A stretch of 64,000 nucleotides of DNA, from NCBI RefSeq assembly GCF_040105385.1, contig NZ_JBEDNQ010000001.1:682001-746000 (forward strand), read 5' to 3'. The position numbers were made by a program, and so were the translations under genes. The notes under the pieces were generated by a model. The model searched no databases and had not been told where the DNA came from. It saw nothing but the letters and a program-made list of their open reading frames with translations. Every line of letters begins with the position of its first letter. Position 1 is the stretch's first letter. This DNA comes from Pseudonocardia nematodicida. Lineage in GTDB: Bacteria; Actinomycetota; Actinomycetes; Mycobacteriales; Pseudonocardiaceae. Shown piece by piece: positions 24,047 to 32,623 of the stretch.

Positions 24047-25659
24047 GAACCCCTCGTCTCCCCGGGACGTTCGGTCCCGGCCCGCACCAGCAGCGCCGCC
24101 GGCACGCAGGCCAGCAGCAGCAGCGCCAGGGCCGCCGGTGCGGCCGCCCCGTAGGACCCCATCGACGTCTGCGCCCACAGCTGCGTGGCCAGGGTGTCCA
24201 CCCCGGTCGGGCGCAGCATCAACGTCGCCGGCAGCTCCTTCATCGCCGTCACCATCACCAGCAGACCCCCCGCCGCGACGCCCGGCCACGCCTGCCGCAC
24301 GGTGACCGTCCACCAGGTCGCCGAGGCGGACCGGCCCAGCGTGCGGGACACCTCCTCGGCCTCCACCGGCACCCGCTCCACAGCGGACCGGGTCGCGCCG
24401 AGCGCCTTGGGCAGGAACAGCACGGCGTAGGCGAACACCAGCACCGGCGCGGTCTGGTAGAGCCACGGCACCGCGGTGAGGGAGAAGAACACCAGCGACA
24501 GCCCCACGACGACGCCCGGCAGCCCCTGCCCGAGATAGGCCGTCGACTCGACCGCGGCGACGGTCCGGCTCCGGTACCGCGCCGCGAGCACGCCGACCGG
24601 CAGCGCCATGAGCACCGCCAGCAGCGCGGCCCCGCCGGCGAGCAGCAGCGTCGAGCGGGCCGCCGCCAGCAGTCGCAGCCAGTCGACGTCCACCCCGCCG
24701 GCGGCGACGATCCGGCCGACCAGCGCCGCGGGCGGCCCGAGCAGGGTGATCGCGGCGACCGACCCGAGGCCGGTCACCGCCAGCGCGGTGCCGGCCGGCC
24801 CGAGCCGGACGGGCCCGGCGCGCTGCACCGCGGTCGTCGCCCGGGCCCGGGTCCAGCGCCGCCGGGCCACCCGCTCGGCGAGCACCAGCAGCAGGGTCAG
24901 CACCGCGAGGACCATCGCGGTCACCGCGGCGCCGGTCCGGTCGATCGTGCCCTCGTAGGCGGCCTGCACCGCCCAGGTGAACGACTCGTAGCGCAGGAGC
25001 GCGGGCGCGCCGAAGTCGGAGAGCGTGTACAGCGCGGCGAGCAGCGTCCCGGCCAGCGCCGCCGGCAGCGCCTGCGGGAGCGTGACCCGGCAGAACGCCC
25101 CCACCGGGCCGCGCCCCAGGGTGCGCGCGGCGTCCTCCGGCCCGGTGTCGGCGGCACGCAGGGCGGCCGCGGCGGGCAGCGTCACGTACGGGGTGCAGGC
25201 CAGCACCAGCACGACGACCAGCGGGACCAGCCCGCGGGCGTCCGGCCGCACCGCGAGCACCGCGAACGCCAGCAGGTAGGACGGCACCGCCAGCGGCAGC
25301 GCGGCCAGCACCCACCACAGCCCGGGCCGCGGCAGCCGCACCCGGGCCAGCAGCGTCGCGGTCAGCAGTCCGAGGACCAGACAGCCCCCGGCCACGCACG
25401 CGACGAGCAGTCCGGAGTTGACGGCGAGGACGACCGTGCGGTCCCGGGCGAGCAGCGCCAGGACCCGCTCGGGATCGGCGTCGACGACCCGCACCACCAG
25501 CCACACCAGGGGCAACGCGGCCAGCGCCGCGACGACGACCGACAGTCCGAGCAGGACGCGGGGCGGGCGGCGGCGCGGCGACGGGCCCGCCGGAACGCGG
25601 GGTTCCGGCGGGCCCGTAGGTGACACCGCGCGATCGGCGGCATCCGTGCGCAGGAGCAT
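24043..25659 (-). CDS. fbpB: Iron(III) ABC transporter permease (two-domain)
   Basis: A 538-residue permease with about twelve membrane segments in two homologous halves, as in FbpB/AfuB. Each half has an EAA-type loop: 'EDAARTLGRGPVGAFCRVTLPQALPAAL' and 'EEVSRTLGRSASATWWTVTVRQAWPGVA'. 'LYTLSDFGAPALLRYESFT' and 'ELPATLMLRPTGVDTLATQLW' are family hallmarks of ferric permeases. The ATG has GGAG 4 nt upstream. It moves iron(III) delivered by the binding protein encoded just upstream. Confidence 0.9.
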   Translation of the reverse strand: MLLRTDAADRAVSPTGPPEPRVPAGPSPRRRPPRVLLGLSVVVAALAALPLVWLVVRVVDADPERVLALLARDRTVVLAVNSGLLVACVAGGCLVLGLLTATLLARVRLPRPGLWWVLAALPLAVPSYLLAFAVLAVRPDARGLVPLVVVLVLACTPYVTLPAAAALRAADTGPEDAARTLGRGPVGAFCRVTLPQALPAALAGTLLAALYTLSDFGAPALLRYESFTWAVQAAYEGTIDRTGAAVTAMVLAVLTLLLVLAERVARRRWTRARATTAVQRAGPVRLGPAGTALAVTGLGSVAAITLLGPPAALVGRIVAAGGVDVDWLRLLAAARSTLLLAGGAALLAVLMALPVGVLAARYRSRTVAAVESTAYLGQGLPGVVVGLSLVFFSLTAVPWLYQTAPVLVFAYAVLFLPKALGATRSAVERVPVEAEEVSRTLGRSASATWWTVTVRQAWPGVAAGGLLVMVTAMKELPATLMLRPTGVDTLATQLWAQTSMGSYGAAAPAALALLLLACVPAALLVRAGTERPGETRGS

Positions 25660-25693
25660 CAGGCTCCAGTGTCCGGCACGGCGGGCACCGGGC

Positions 25694-26734
25694 TCACAGC
25701 ATCCCCACCTCGGTCATCATCTGCGTGGTGGCGTCCAGGTCGTCCAGGTCGGACAGATCGATCTGCGGCGCCTGCAGCTCGGCGAGCGCGGGCACGCCCT
25801 CCGGCCCGGTCACGCCCTCGATCAGCGGGTACTCGCCGGTCTCGGTGGCGAAGTACTCCTGGGCCGTCGGCGACACCAGGAACTGCACCAGCTGCAGCGC
25901 CTCGGGCGACTCGGCGGCTCCACTCAGGATCCCGACGCCGGTCACATTCACCAGCGCGCTCGCGGTGCCCGGGGCGCCGAACTTCATCGCGGTGTTCGGC
26001 GGCGTGGTCTCGGCGGCCACGTAGTAGTAGTGGTTGATCAGTCCGGCGTCGACGGTCCCGGCGTCGACCGCGTCCAGGATCGCGCCGTTGCGCGGGAAGA
26101 TCTGCGGGTCGTTGGCGTTCAGGTCGGTCAGCCACTGCCGGGCGGCGTCGTCGCCGTCGGTCACCCGCATCGCGGTGACGAACGCCTGGAACGACGCGTT
26201 GGTGGGGGCGATCCCGAACCGGCCGCGCCAGGCGGGGTCGGTGAACTCCTTCACGTCGGCCGGGACCTCGGCCTCGTCGACGGAGGTGTTGTAGGCGACG
26301 ACCCGGGCCCGACCGGTCAGCCCGACCCAGGACCCGTCGGTCGAGGTGTACTCCGCCGGGACCGCACCGGTGACGTCGTCGGGCAGGGTGCTGAACGCGC
26401 CCGCACCGGACAGGGCACCCAGGGCGCCGGCGTCCTGGGACAGGAAGACCTGCGCCGGGGTCGCGTCGCCCTCCTCGGCGAGCTGGGCGGCCATCTCGGT
26501 GGTCGAACCGTAGCGGGTGTCGACGGTGATCCCGGACTCCTGCTGGAACTGCTCGAGCAGCGGGCCGACCAGCTCCTCGTCGCGGCCCGAGTACAGGGTC
26601 AGCGTGCCCGTGCCCTCCTCCGCCGGTGCGGGTTCGGCCGCGCTGTCGGCCGCACCGCCGCCGCAGGCGGCGAGGGTCAGGGAGACGGCGAGGAAGGCGC
26701 CGGCGAGCGCGCTGCGCCGTGTCGATCGGGTCAC
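25694..26734 (-). CDS. fbpA: Iron(III) substrate-binding lipoprotein
   Basis: A 346-residue binding protein starting at GTG 26734 with GGAGG at 8 nt. The signal 'SALAGAFLAVSLTLAAC' ends in a lipobox. The mature part has the ferric-binding hallmarks 'LTLYSGRDEELVGPLLEQFQ', 'TRYGSTTEMAAQL', 'VFLSQDAGALGAL' and 'LINHYYYV', where the paired Tyr residues bind iron. A DtxR/IdeR-type box lies upstream (26804-26822), which fits iron-repressed expression. A second copy of the same system is at 37605-41286. Confidence 0.93.
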   Translation of the reverse strand: MTRSTRRSALAGAFLAVSLTLAACGGGAADSAAEPAPAEEGTGTLTLYSGRDEELVGPLLEQFQQESGITVDTRYGSTTEMAAQLAEEGDATPAQVFLSQDAGALGALSGAGAFSTLPDDVTGAVPAEYTSTDGSWVGLTGRARVVAYNTSVDEAEVPADVKEFTDPAWRGRFGIAPTNASFQAFVTAMRVTDGDDAARQWLTDLNANDPQIFPRNGAILDAVDAGTVDAGLINHYYYVAAETTPPNTAMKFGAPGTASALVNVTGVGILSGAAESPEALQLVQFLVSPTAQEYFATETGEYPLIEGVTGPEGVPALAELQAPQIDLSDLDDLDATTQMMTEVGML

Positions 26735-26803
26735 GTCAGGGTCCTCCGTGGATCTGCAGGTCAGCCCGGAACGTCGGGAGTGTCCGATCACTCCCCTTCC
26801 GGG

Positions 26804-26822
26804 CGAGGGCAGGCTAACCTCT
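26804..26822. promoter_or_regulatory. DtxR/IdeR-like iron box
   Basis: CGAGGGCAGGCTAACCTCT matches 13 of 19 positions of the known DtxR/IdeR consensus TTAGGTTAGGCTAACCTAA, with a perfect right half (AGGCTAACCT). It lies 70 bp upstream of the ferric binding-protein start and 45 bp before the response-regulator gene, so it could repress either divergent promoter when iron is sufficient. Confidence 0.65.
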
Positions 26823-26866
26823 GCTGAGGATCTGCGGATCTCCCGAGAATTGAGGGGGTACCGGCC

Positions 26867-27511
26867 GTGACCGGGGTGTTCCTGGTGGACGACCACCGGT
26901 CGTTCACCGACCTGCTGGCGCTGGGGCTCGGCGTGCAGCCCGGCCTCGACGTCGTCGGCGTCGCGCACAGTGCGGACGACGCCCGCGCTGCGCTCGGCGG
27001 TGCGGACGACGCCCGCGCCGTGCTCGGCCGGGTCGCGCCCGACGTCGTCGTGCTCGACGTGCGGCTCCCGGGCGGCGGGCTGACCCTGCTCCCCGACGTC
27101 CGCGCCGCCGGAGCCCGCGCCCTGGTCCTGACCGCACACCCCCGCCCCGGGCCGGCCCGCCGGGCCCGGGATCTCGGCGCCGCCGGGTTCCTCGGCAAGG
27201 ACACCCCGCTGCCCGGGATCGTCGCCGCGATCCGGACGGTGGCCGCGGGCGGGTCGGCGCACGGCACGCCCGCCGAGGTGCCGCACCTCACCCCGCGCGA
27301 GCAGGAGGTCCTCGACGGGCTGGCCCGCGGCCGGGACGTGACCGCCCTGGCCACCGTGCTCGGCCTGTCCGGGCACACCGTGCGCGACCACGTCCGCGCG
27401 CTGCTCGGCAAGCTCGGCGCCCGGTCCCAGCTCGAGGCGGTCGTCGCCGCCGAGCGGGTCGGTCTGGTCGCGTTCGACCCCGAGGGCGAGCCGGCCGCGG
27501 ACGCGCGGTGA
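26867..27511 (+). CDS. NarL/LuxR-type response regulator
   Basis: A 214-residue regulator: receiver domain at residues 1-125 with acidic D8-D9, phospho-acceptor Asp64 in 'VVVLDVRLPGG', Thr in 'LVLTAHP' and Lys in 'GFLGKDTPL', then a LuxR-type helix-turn-helix 'LTPREQEVLDGLARGRDVTALATVLGLSGHTVRDHVRALLGKL'. The acceptor is usually near residue 54; here it is shifted by ten because residues 36-45 are duplicated in tandem (nucleotides 26971-27030). It pairs with the histidine kinase that starts 13 bp downstream and is divergent from the iron operon. Confidence 0.92.
   Translation: MTGVFLVDDHRSFTDLLALGLGVQPGLDVVGVAHSADDARAALGGADDARAVLGRVAPDVVVLDVRLPGGGLTLLPDVRAAGARALVLTAHPRPGPARRARDLGAAGFLGKDTPLPGIVAAIRTVAAGGSAHGTPAEVPHLTPREQEVLDGLARGRDVTALATVLGLSGHTVRDHVRALLGKLGARSQLEAVVAAERVGLVAFDPEGEPAADAR
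26971..27030 (+). repeat. 30-bp in-frame tandem duplication in the response regulator
   Basis: Copies at 26971-27000 and 27001-27030 agree at 27 of 30 bases and encode 'ADDARAALGG' then 'ADDARAVLGR'. It adds one helical decamer to the receiver domain before the phosphorylated strand. Confidence 0.9.
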
Positions 27512-27524
27512 GCACGGGGTCGGT

Positions 27525-28898
27525 GTGAGCACGGTCGGCCGCACCCTGCTGCGGCACGCGCTGGTGACGGCGGGCGCGGTGGTGATGGTCTGCGGCCTGG
27601 TCGCCGCCGGCGTCTGGTGGATCGCCCACGACGAGGCGGAGCGTCGCGCCGAGCAGGTCTCACGCCGGGTCGCCGAGGCGGTCGTCGTGCCGCTGGCCGA
27701 CCGGGACCTGGCCGCCGCGAGTCCGGAGGCACGCGAACGGCTGCTCGACGACCTCGAGCCGTTCCGCACGGTCGGCATGGTGTCTCGGGTCAAGGTCTGG
27801 CTGGTCGAGGGCCCGTCGGCGCGGGTGGTGTTCTCCGACGAGCCCCGGATCGAGGGCCTGACCCGCCGCTTCGACCCGGACCTGGCCGCCCGGCTCGACG
27901 GCGGGGCCGCCGTCGTCCTGGCCGTGCCGGACGACCCGGAGCACCGCTTCGAGCGCGGCGGCGGCCAACGCGAGGTCTTCCTCGGGTTCACCGACTCCGC
28001 CGGGCGCCCGGCCCGCCTCGAGGTCTACGTGCCCGTCGACGTCGAGGGCGCCACCGGGCGGGCCGTCGGCCTACTCGTCCCGCCGGTGGTCGGCGGGCTG
28101 CTGGCGATCGCGCTGGCGGTCCTGCCGCTGTCGGTGGCCCTGGCCCGCCGCCGGGAACGCGACCGCGCCGAGCGCCGCGACGCCGCCCTGTACGGCCTCG
28201 CCGCCGGCGAGCTGGCCCGGCGCGACCTGGCCCGGCGCCTGCACGACGACGTCCTGCCCGGGCTCGCGTCGGCCGGCCTGATGCTGGACCTCGCCACGGC
28301 CCGGCCCGAGCTCGTCGGCCGGGCGCGGGCGACCGTCGGCGACGGCGTCGTGCGGATCCGGTCGGTACTCGACGGCCTGGTCCCCGACGACGTCGACGCC
28401 GTCTCACTGCCCGAGGCGCTGCGGCGCCTGGCCGAGCGCGACGACGATCTCGCCGCCCCGGACCCGCCCGGTCACGACCGGGCGAGTGGCGCCGTCCCCG
28501 GTGCCCCCGGTGGAAGCCCGTCCCACGGTGGTCCGGCGGGCGCGGGTCCGGAGGTGACGATCCTGGTCGACGCCCCCGGACCGGACACCGCGTCGCGGCT
28601 CGGCGACGACGTGGCGGCACTGCTGCACCGCATCACCGGCGAGCTGTTGCGCAACGTCCGGGCCCACGCGTCGGCGTCGCGGGCGGCGGTGACGCTCGGC
28701 GTCACGGGAGACCACGCCCGGCTGACCGTCGCGGACGACGGCCGGGGCTTCGACCCCACCGCGCCCGCCGGGCCGGGTCACATCGGACTGGCCCTGGTGC
28801 GCCGGGCCACCGAGGAGGCGGGCGGACGGGTGACGGTCCGCAGCTCCGCCGGCGCCGGCACCGCCGTCACGGTGGATCTCCCCACCACCCCGCGCTGA
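27525..28898 (+). CDS. Sensor histidine kinase (NarL-partner type)
   Basis: A 457-residue kinase. Membrane segments are at about residues 10-32 and 180-205, around an extracytoplasmic sensor of about 145 residues. The dimerisation/phospho-acceptor region is 'RRDLARRLHDDVLPGLASAGLML' with His240, of the HisKA_3 type. The ATPase domain has N box 'ELLRNVRAHASAS', 'VADDGRGFDP' and 'GHIGLALVRRATEEAGG'. A Pro/Gly-rich insert at about residues 315-345 separates the two catalytic parts. It is co-transcribed with the response regulator. The iron transporter next to it is a possible target, but the signal is unknown. Confidence 0.92.
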   Translation: MSTVGRTLLRHALVTAGAVVMVCGLVAAGVWWIAHDEAERRAEQVSRRVAEAVVVPLADRDLAAASPEARERLLDDLEPFRTVGMVSRVKVWLVEGPSARVVFSDEPRIEGLTRRFDPDLAARLDGGAAVVLAVPDDPEHRFERGGGQREVFLGFTDSAGRPARLEVYVPVDVEGATGRAVGLLVPPVVGGLLAIALAVLPLSVALARRRERDRAERRDAALYGLAAGELARRDLARRLHDDVLPGLASAGLMLDLATARPELVGRARATVGDGVVRIRSVLDGLVPDDVDAVSLPEALRRLAERDDDLAAPDPPGHDRASGAVPGAPGGSPSHGGPAGAGPEVTILVDAPGPDTASRLGDDVAALLHRITGELLRNVRAHASASRAAVTLGVTGDHARLTVADDGRGFDPTAPAGPGHIGLALVRRATEEAGGRVTVRSSAGAGTAVTVDLPTTPR

Positions 28899-28922
28899 CC
28901 ACGCCGCGCGACCGGTGGGGCG

Positions 28923-28997
28923 GAACGTGCACGGTGTGCGCAGACGCACGTTCGGCAAACTTGCAGTCCGTGCACGTTCTTCGGCTAATATCGTTGC
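28923..28997 (+). promoter_or_regulatory. Leaderless promoter with triple GCACGTTC operator for the efflux pump
   Basis: TAATAT (28986-28991) lies exactly six bases before GTG 28998, the arrangement of a leaderless actinobacterial transcript; TTGCAG (28961-28966) is a possible -35 at 19 bp. The octamer GCACGTTC occurs at 28946-28953 and 28972-28979, and inverted (GAACGTGC) at 28923-28930. The outer pair extends to 12-bp perfect arms. GTGCG-CAGA-CGCAC (28936-28949) adds another dyad. These are likely sites for the TetR protein encoded downstream. Confidence 0.65.
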
Positions 28998-31070
28998 GTG
29001 ACGTCAAGTACCCGCCGCTCCCCCGAGGAGTCCGCCGCGCACCGGCGGACCGTGATCCTCCCGCTCACCGGCCTGCTGATGGCGCTGTTCATCGGCGTGC
29101 TGTCCAGCACGATCGTCGGCAACGCGCTGCCGCGGATCCTGGGCGATCTCGGCGGGACCCAGGCCGAGTACACGTGGGTGGTCACCGCGGCGCTGCTGGC
29201 CATGACGGCGTCGACCCCGATCTGGGGCAAGCTCGCCGACCTCTACAGCAAGAAGGTCCTGGTGCAGTCCGCGATCGGGATCTTCCTGATCGGGTCACTG
29301 CTCGCCGGGCTGGCCGTGTCGACGTCGCAGCTGATCGGCTTCCGGGTGCTGCAGGGCCTGGGCATGGGCGGGCTGCAGGCGCTCACCCAGGTGGTCATGG
29401 CCGCGATCATCACCCCGCGCGAGCGCGGCCGGTACATGGGCTACCTGTCGGCGATCATGTCGGTCGCGGTCGTCGGCGGCCCGCTGATCGGCGGGATCAT
29501 CGTGGATTCCCCGCTGGGCTGGCGCTGGTGCTTCTTCGTCGGTGTCCCGCTCGCCGCGATCTCGCTGGTGGTGCTGCAGCGGACGCTGAACGTACCCACC
29601 CTCATCCGCGACGACATCAGGATCGACTACCTCGGCGCGCTGCTGATCGCCGCCGGCGTCTCGGCTCTGCTGCTGTGGATCTCGCTCGGCGGCACACAGT
29701 TCGCCTGGGCCTCACCGACCTCGTTCGCGATCGTCGGGGCGGGGCTGGCGCTGCTGACGCTCGCCGTCGTCGTCGAGCGGCGGGCTGCGGACCCGGTCGT
29801 GCCGCCGTTCCTGTTCCGCGACCGCACCGTCGTGCTGGCGACCGTGGCGAGCATCTTCGTCGGCGTCGCGATGTTCGGGTCGACGATCTTCCTGTCCCAG
29901 TACTTCCAGCTCGCCCGCGGTGCGACCGCGACCGAGGCGGGCCTGCTGACCCTGCCGATGATCGTCGGCATGTTCACCGCCTCCACCGTGGTCGGGCAGC
30001 TGATCACCCGGACCGGGCGGTGGAAGCGCTACCTCGTCGGCGGTGCCGCGCTGCTGGTGGCCGGCCTCGCCGCGGGCGCCGCGGTGATCTCCTCGACGGT
30101 GCCGTACTGGCAGGTCGCGGTGGCGATGGGCCTGGTCGGCCTGGGCGTCGGCGCCACCCAGCAGAACCTGGTGCTGGCCGTGCAGAACACCGTCTCGTTG
30201 CGGCACATGGGCGCGGCGAGCGCGACGGTGACGTTCTTCCGGTCGGTGGGCGGCTCGGTCGGCGTCGCCGGGCTGGGCGCGCTGCTGGCGGCCTCGGTCG
30301 GCAGCCGGACAGCCGACGGGCTGGCCGCTGCCGGTGCCAGCGAGGGCGCCGAGGCGGTCGGCGGCGGCCAGGTGCCGAACCTGGCCGAGCTCCCCGAGCC
30401 CGTGCGCACGATCGTCATGGAGTCCTACGGGCACGCGACCGCGACGATCTTCCTGGTCGCCGCGCCGCTGGCGGTGCTGGCCCTGATCGCGATCATGGCC
30501 CTGCGCGAGGTGCCCCTGCGGGAGACCCTGGACCTGGCGCCGGAGCCGGCCGGGACCGATGCGGCCTCCGCCGCGGTCCTGCCCGACGAGCGCGGCACCG
30601 CCGGCGCCGCGGACGCGAGCCGGGGACGCGCCACGACCGGATCCGGCGACCCCACCGGTCCCCGTGAGCTCGTCGGCGTCGCCGGCCGGGTGTCCGAGCC
30701 GGTGCTGCACGGCATCGTGCGGGCCGACGGTGCCCCCGCCGCGGGCGCGGTGCTCACCGTGCTCGACGCGGGCGGTGACGAGCTCGCCCGGACCCGGGCC
30801 GACGCCGACGGCCACTACCGGATCTGCGTCGCGACCGGCACCGTGTCCACGGTGTACCGCTGGGACGGCTACCCCGCCGCGCACCGGGTGACGGTGCCGC
30901 ATGAGGGGCTGCGGCTCGACGTCGACCTGTCCCCCGCCCCCGGCGGGGACCGCGGCGACGACACCGGTACGACGGGACGGCCCCGGGTCGTCACCGTGAT
31001 CGAGCAGCCGGCCCGGGACCGCAGCGACACACCGGGCGCCGACAGCGTGGGGGCCGACCGTGGGCGCTGA
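28998..31070 (+). CDS. MFS drug exporter (DHA2 family) with C-terminal regulatory-like domain
   Basis: A 690-residue EmrB/QacA-type exporter with about 14 membrane segments up to residue 510. Motifs are 'GNALPRILGDLGGTQAEYTWVVTAALLAM' (motif C region of DHA2) and 'GKLADLYSKKVL' (motif A). After an A/G-rich linker, residues about 560-650 form an extra beta-rich domain ('LHGIVRADGAPAAGAVLTVL', 'ARTRADADGHYRI') resembling carboxypeptidase-regulatory or transthyretin-like folds. That extension is not part of a typical DHA2 pump. Its 3' end overlaps the TetR gene by 11 bp, and a leaderless promoter drives it. It probably extrudes a lipophilic drug using the proton gradient. Confidence 0.92.
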   Translation: MTSSTRRSPEESAAHRRTVILPLTGLLMALFIGVLSSTIVGNALPRILGDLGGTQAEYTWVVTAALLAMTASTPIWGKLADLYSKKVLVQSAIGIFLIGSLLAGLAVSTSQLIGFRVLQGLGMGGLQALTQVVMAAIITPRERGRYMGYLSAIMSVAVVGGPLIGGIIVDSPLGWRWCFFVGVPLAAISLVVLQRTLNVPTLIRDDIRIDYLGALLIAAGVSALLLWISLGGTQFAWASPTSFAIVGAGLALLTLAVVVERRAADPVVPPFLFRDRTVVLATVASIFVGVAMFGSTIFLSQYFQLARGATATEAGLLTLPMIVGMFTASTVVGQLITRTGRWKRYLVGGAALLVAGLAAGAAVISSTVPYWQVAVAMGLVGLGVGATQQNLVLAVQNTVSLRHMGAASATVTFFRSVGGSVGVAGLGALLAASVGSRTADGLAAAGASEGAEAVGGGQVPNLAELPEPVRTIVMESYGHATATIFLVAAPLAVLALIAIMALREVPLRETLDLAPEPAGTDAASAAVLPDERGTAGAADASRGRATTGSGDPTGPRELVGVAGRVSEPVLHGIVRADGAPAAGAVLTVLDAGGDELARTRADADGHYRICVATGTVSTVYRWDGYPAAHRVTVPHEGLRLDVDLSPAPGGDRGDDTGTTGRPRVVTVIEQPARDRSDTPGADSVGADRGR

Positions 31071-31701
31071 GCAGACGGATCTCAGGGCGCTGCCGGAACC
31101 GGGACGGCGGGAGCGCAAGAAGGCGGCCACCCGCGCCGCGCTGGCGGCGGCGGCGCTGCGGCTGTGCAGCGAGCGCGGGCCCGAGCACGTGACGATCGAG
31201 CAGATCGCCGATGTGGCCGACGTCGCGCCGCGTACCTTCTTCAACTACTTCGCCTCCAAGGAGGAGGCGGTGGTCGCCGGCGACGGGGCCTCCGCGATCA
31301 CCCTCGTCGAGGCCTTCGTGGCCCGCCCCGGCGACGAGCCGGTCATCGAGTCCCTGCGGCACGCGCTGCGCGCGGTGGTCAGCGAGCCGGGCTACCGGGA
31401 CCGGGTGCTGCGGATGCGCACCCTGCGGGGTCACCCGACGCTGGTCGCCCACCAGCTGGCCGCGTTCATGGCCCGCGAGCGGGCACTGGCCGAGGCGATC
31501 GCCGTCCGTACCGGCAGCGACCCGGCCCGGGACCTGTACCCGGCGCTGGTCGCCTCGGCCACCATCGCCGGGATGCGGGTCGCGGTGCAGCACTGGCTGG
31601 GTGACCACGGCACCGACCCGCGCGATCCTGATCTCGAGGAGCTCGTCGACGAGGTCATGGCGCTGTTCGACACCGGTCTGCGGGCGGTCGCACGGACCTG
31701 A
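31060..31701 (+). CDS. TetR-family repressor
   Basis: A 213-residue TetR protein starting at GTG 31060 inside the end of the pump gene. The DNA-binding helix-turn-helix is at about residues 40-65: 'VTIEQIADVADVAPRTFFNYFASKEEAV'. The C-terminal half is the ligand-binding domain. Translational coupling with the pump and the repeated octamer at the pump promoter make it the likely repressor of the pump, released by a pump substrate. Confidence 0.92.
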   Translation: MGAEQTDLRALPEPGRRERKKAATRAALAAAALRLCSERGPEHVTIEQIADVADVAPRTFFNYFASKEEAVVAGDGASAITLVEAFVARPGDEPVIESLRHALRAVVSEPGYRDRVLRMRTLRGHPTLVAHQLAAFMARERALAEAIAVRTGSDPARDLYPALVASATIAGMRVAVQHWLGDHGTDPRDPDLEELVDEVMALFDTGLRAVART

Positions 31702-31709
31702 GCGGGGCG

Positions 31710-31724
31710 GGCCCCGCCGGGGCC
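31710..31724. terminator. Short GC hairpin between convergent genes
   Basis: GGCCCC-GCC-GGGGCC forms a 6-bp stem with a 3-nt loop, exactly between the TetR stop and the convergent stop at 31724-31726. No T-run; possible bidirectional terminator. Confidence 0.4.
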
Positions 31725-32317
31725 TAGCGGGCCCGGCGGCCCGACCACGCCGGTTCGACGCGCGCCCAGTCCAGGTCCCACGCGCGGCCGATCCGGACCG
31801 CGGTCCACCGGGACACGAGCCACCACCCGGCGGCGACGACCACACCCGCGCAGAGGACGGCGAGCAGGCCCGCGGCGCCGGCGGCGGTCAGCGCGTCGTC
31901 CCCGGTCGCCGGGGCGGACACCAGCTCGCCACCGGGTCCGGTCCACACCCTGACGCCCTCTCCGATGTCGTGGACGCCGGGCAGGACGGTCTCCGCGCTC
32001 CGCACCTCGCCGTCGGGCGCGGTCCAGGTGACGGTGTGCATCTGGTGGGCGATGTGCAGCTCCGACAGGACCGGCACGCCGCCGGACACGGTGGCCTCCA
32101 CGGCGGTCCGCTCGGCCGCCTCGGCGGCTCCGCGGTGCGCGACGGCATCGTGCACCGACGACCCGATCAGCCAGCCGGTCGCGAGCCCGACGACCAGGAG
32201 CAGGCCGAGCAGTACCGAGAACAGGTCCGCCCAGCGGCCGGTCCGGCGGCGGAGCAGTTCGGCCTCGCCCCGCGTGGACCGGGACCGGGCACGGTCCGGC
32301 TGGCCCGCAGTGCGCAT
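31724..32317 (-). CDS. Rv1733c-like two-pass membrane protein
   Basis: A 197-residue protein with membrane segments at about residues 32-52 ('LFSVLLGLLLVVGLATGWLI') and 147-170, and an extracytoplasmic stretch between them of about 90 residues. The layout, the 'RRRTGRWADLF' start and the 'HTVTWTAPDGEVRSAETVLPG' loop match the actinobacterial family of M. tuberculosis Rv1733c, a conserved membrane protein of unknown function. It is a lone gene, convergent with TetR and divergent from the L,D-transpeptidase. Confidence 0.8.
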   Translation of the reverse strand: MRTAGQPDRARSRSTRGEAELLRRRTGRWADLFSVLLGLLLVVGLATGWLIGSSVHDAVAHRGAAEAAERTAVEATVSGGVPVLSELHIAHQMHTVTWTAPDGEVRSAETVLPGVHDIGEGVRVWTGPGGELVSAPATGDDALTAAGAAGLLAVLCAGVVVAAGWWLVSRWTAVRIGRAWDLDWARVEPAWSGRRAR

Positions 32318-32623
32318 CGTCTCTCCTCACAACGGTGACGGACCGCAACGGCAGGCCCGGCCATCGAGGATCACCCGCGGGCCCGTCCCCGGACACGCGG
32401 TCGGGACGAGGATCACGGGTGACGCAGATCCCTCGCGTCGAACACGTTCCGTGAAACGACGTGTCGTCGCGGTAACCGTACCGGTCGTCGCGGCCGGCCC
32501 GTCGCTCGTCGCCCGGTCCTGCAGCGGGACAACCGCAGGCACCGACGTGGCGTCTGATCCGGCGTCGACCGCGCACGTCACCCGCCCGGGTGGACACGTG
32601 CACGACGGAGGGATGTGGCGCCC
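32318..32623. promoter_or_regulatory. Divergent promoter region, Rv1733c-like / L,D-transpeptidase
   Basis: About 300 bp without a gene. It holds the promoters of two divergent envelope genes, a 10-bp palindrome GAACACGTTC near 32443 and several short CG-rich dyads. No confident -35/-10 pair was found. Confidence 0.3.

Noticed and set aside
27617..30667. A 1016-codon plus-strand open frame over the kinase and exporter genes
   Set aside because: It is rich in Arg/Pro/Gly with no recognisable domain and overlaps two clear genes in another frame.
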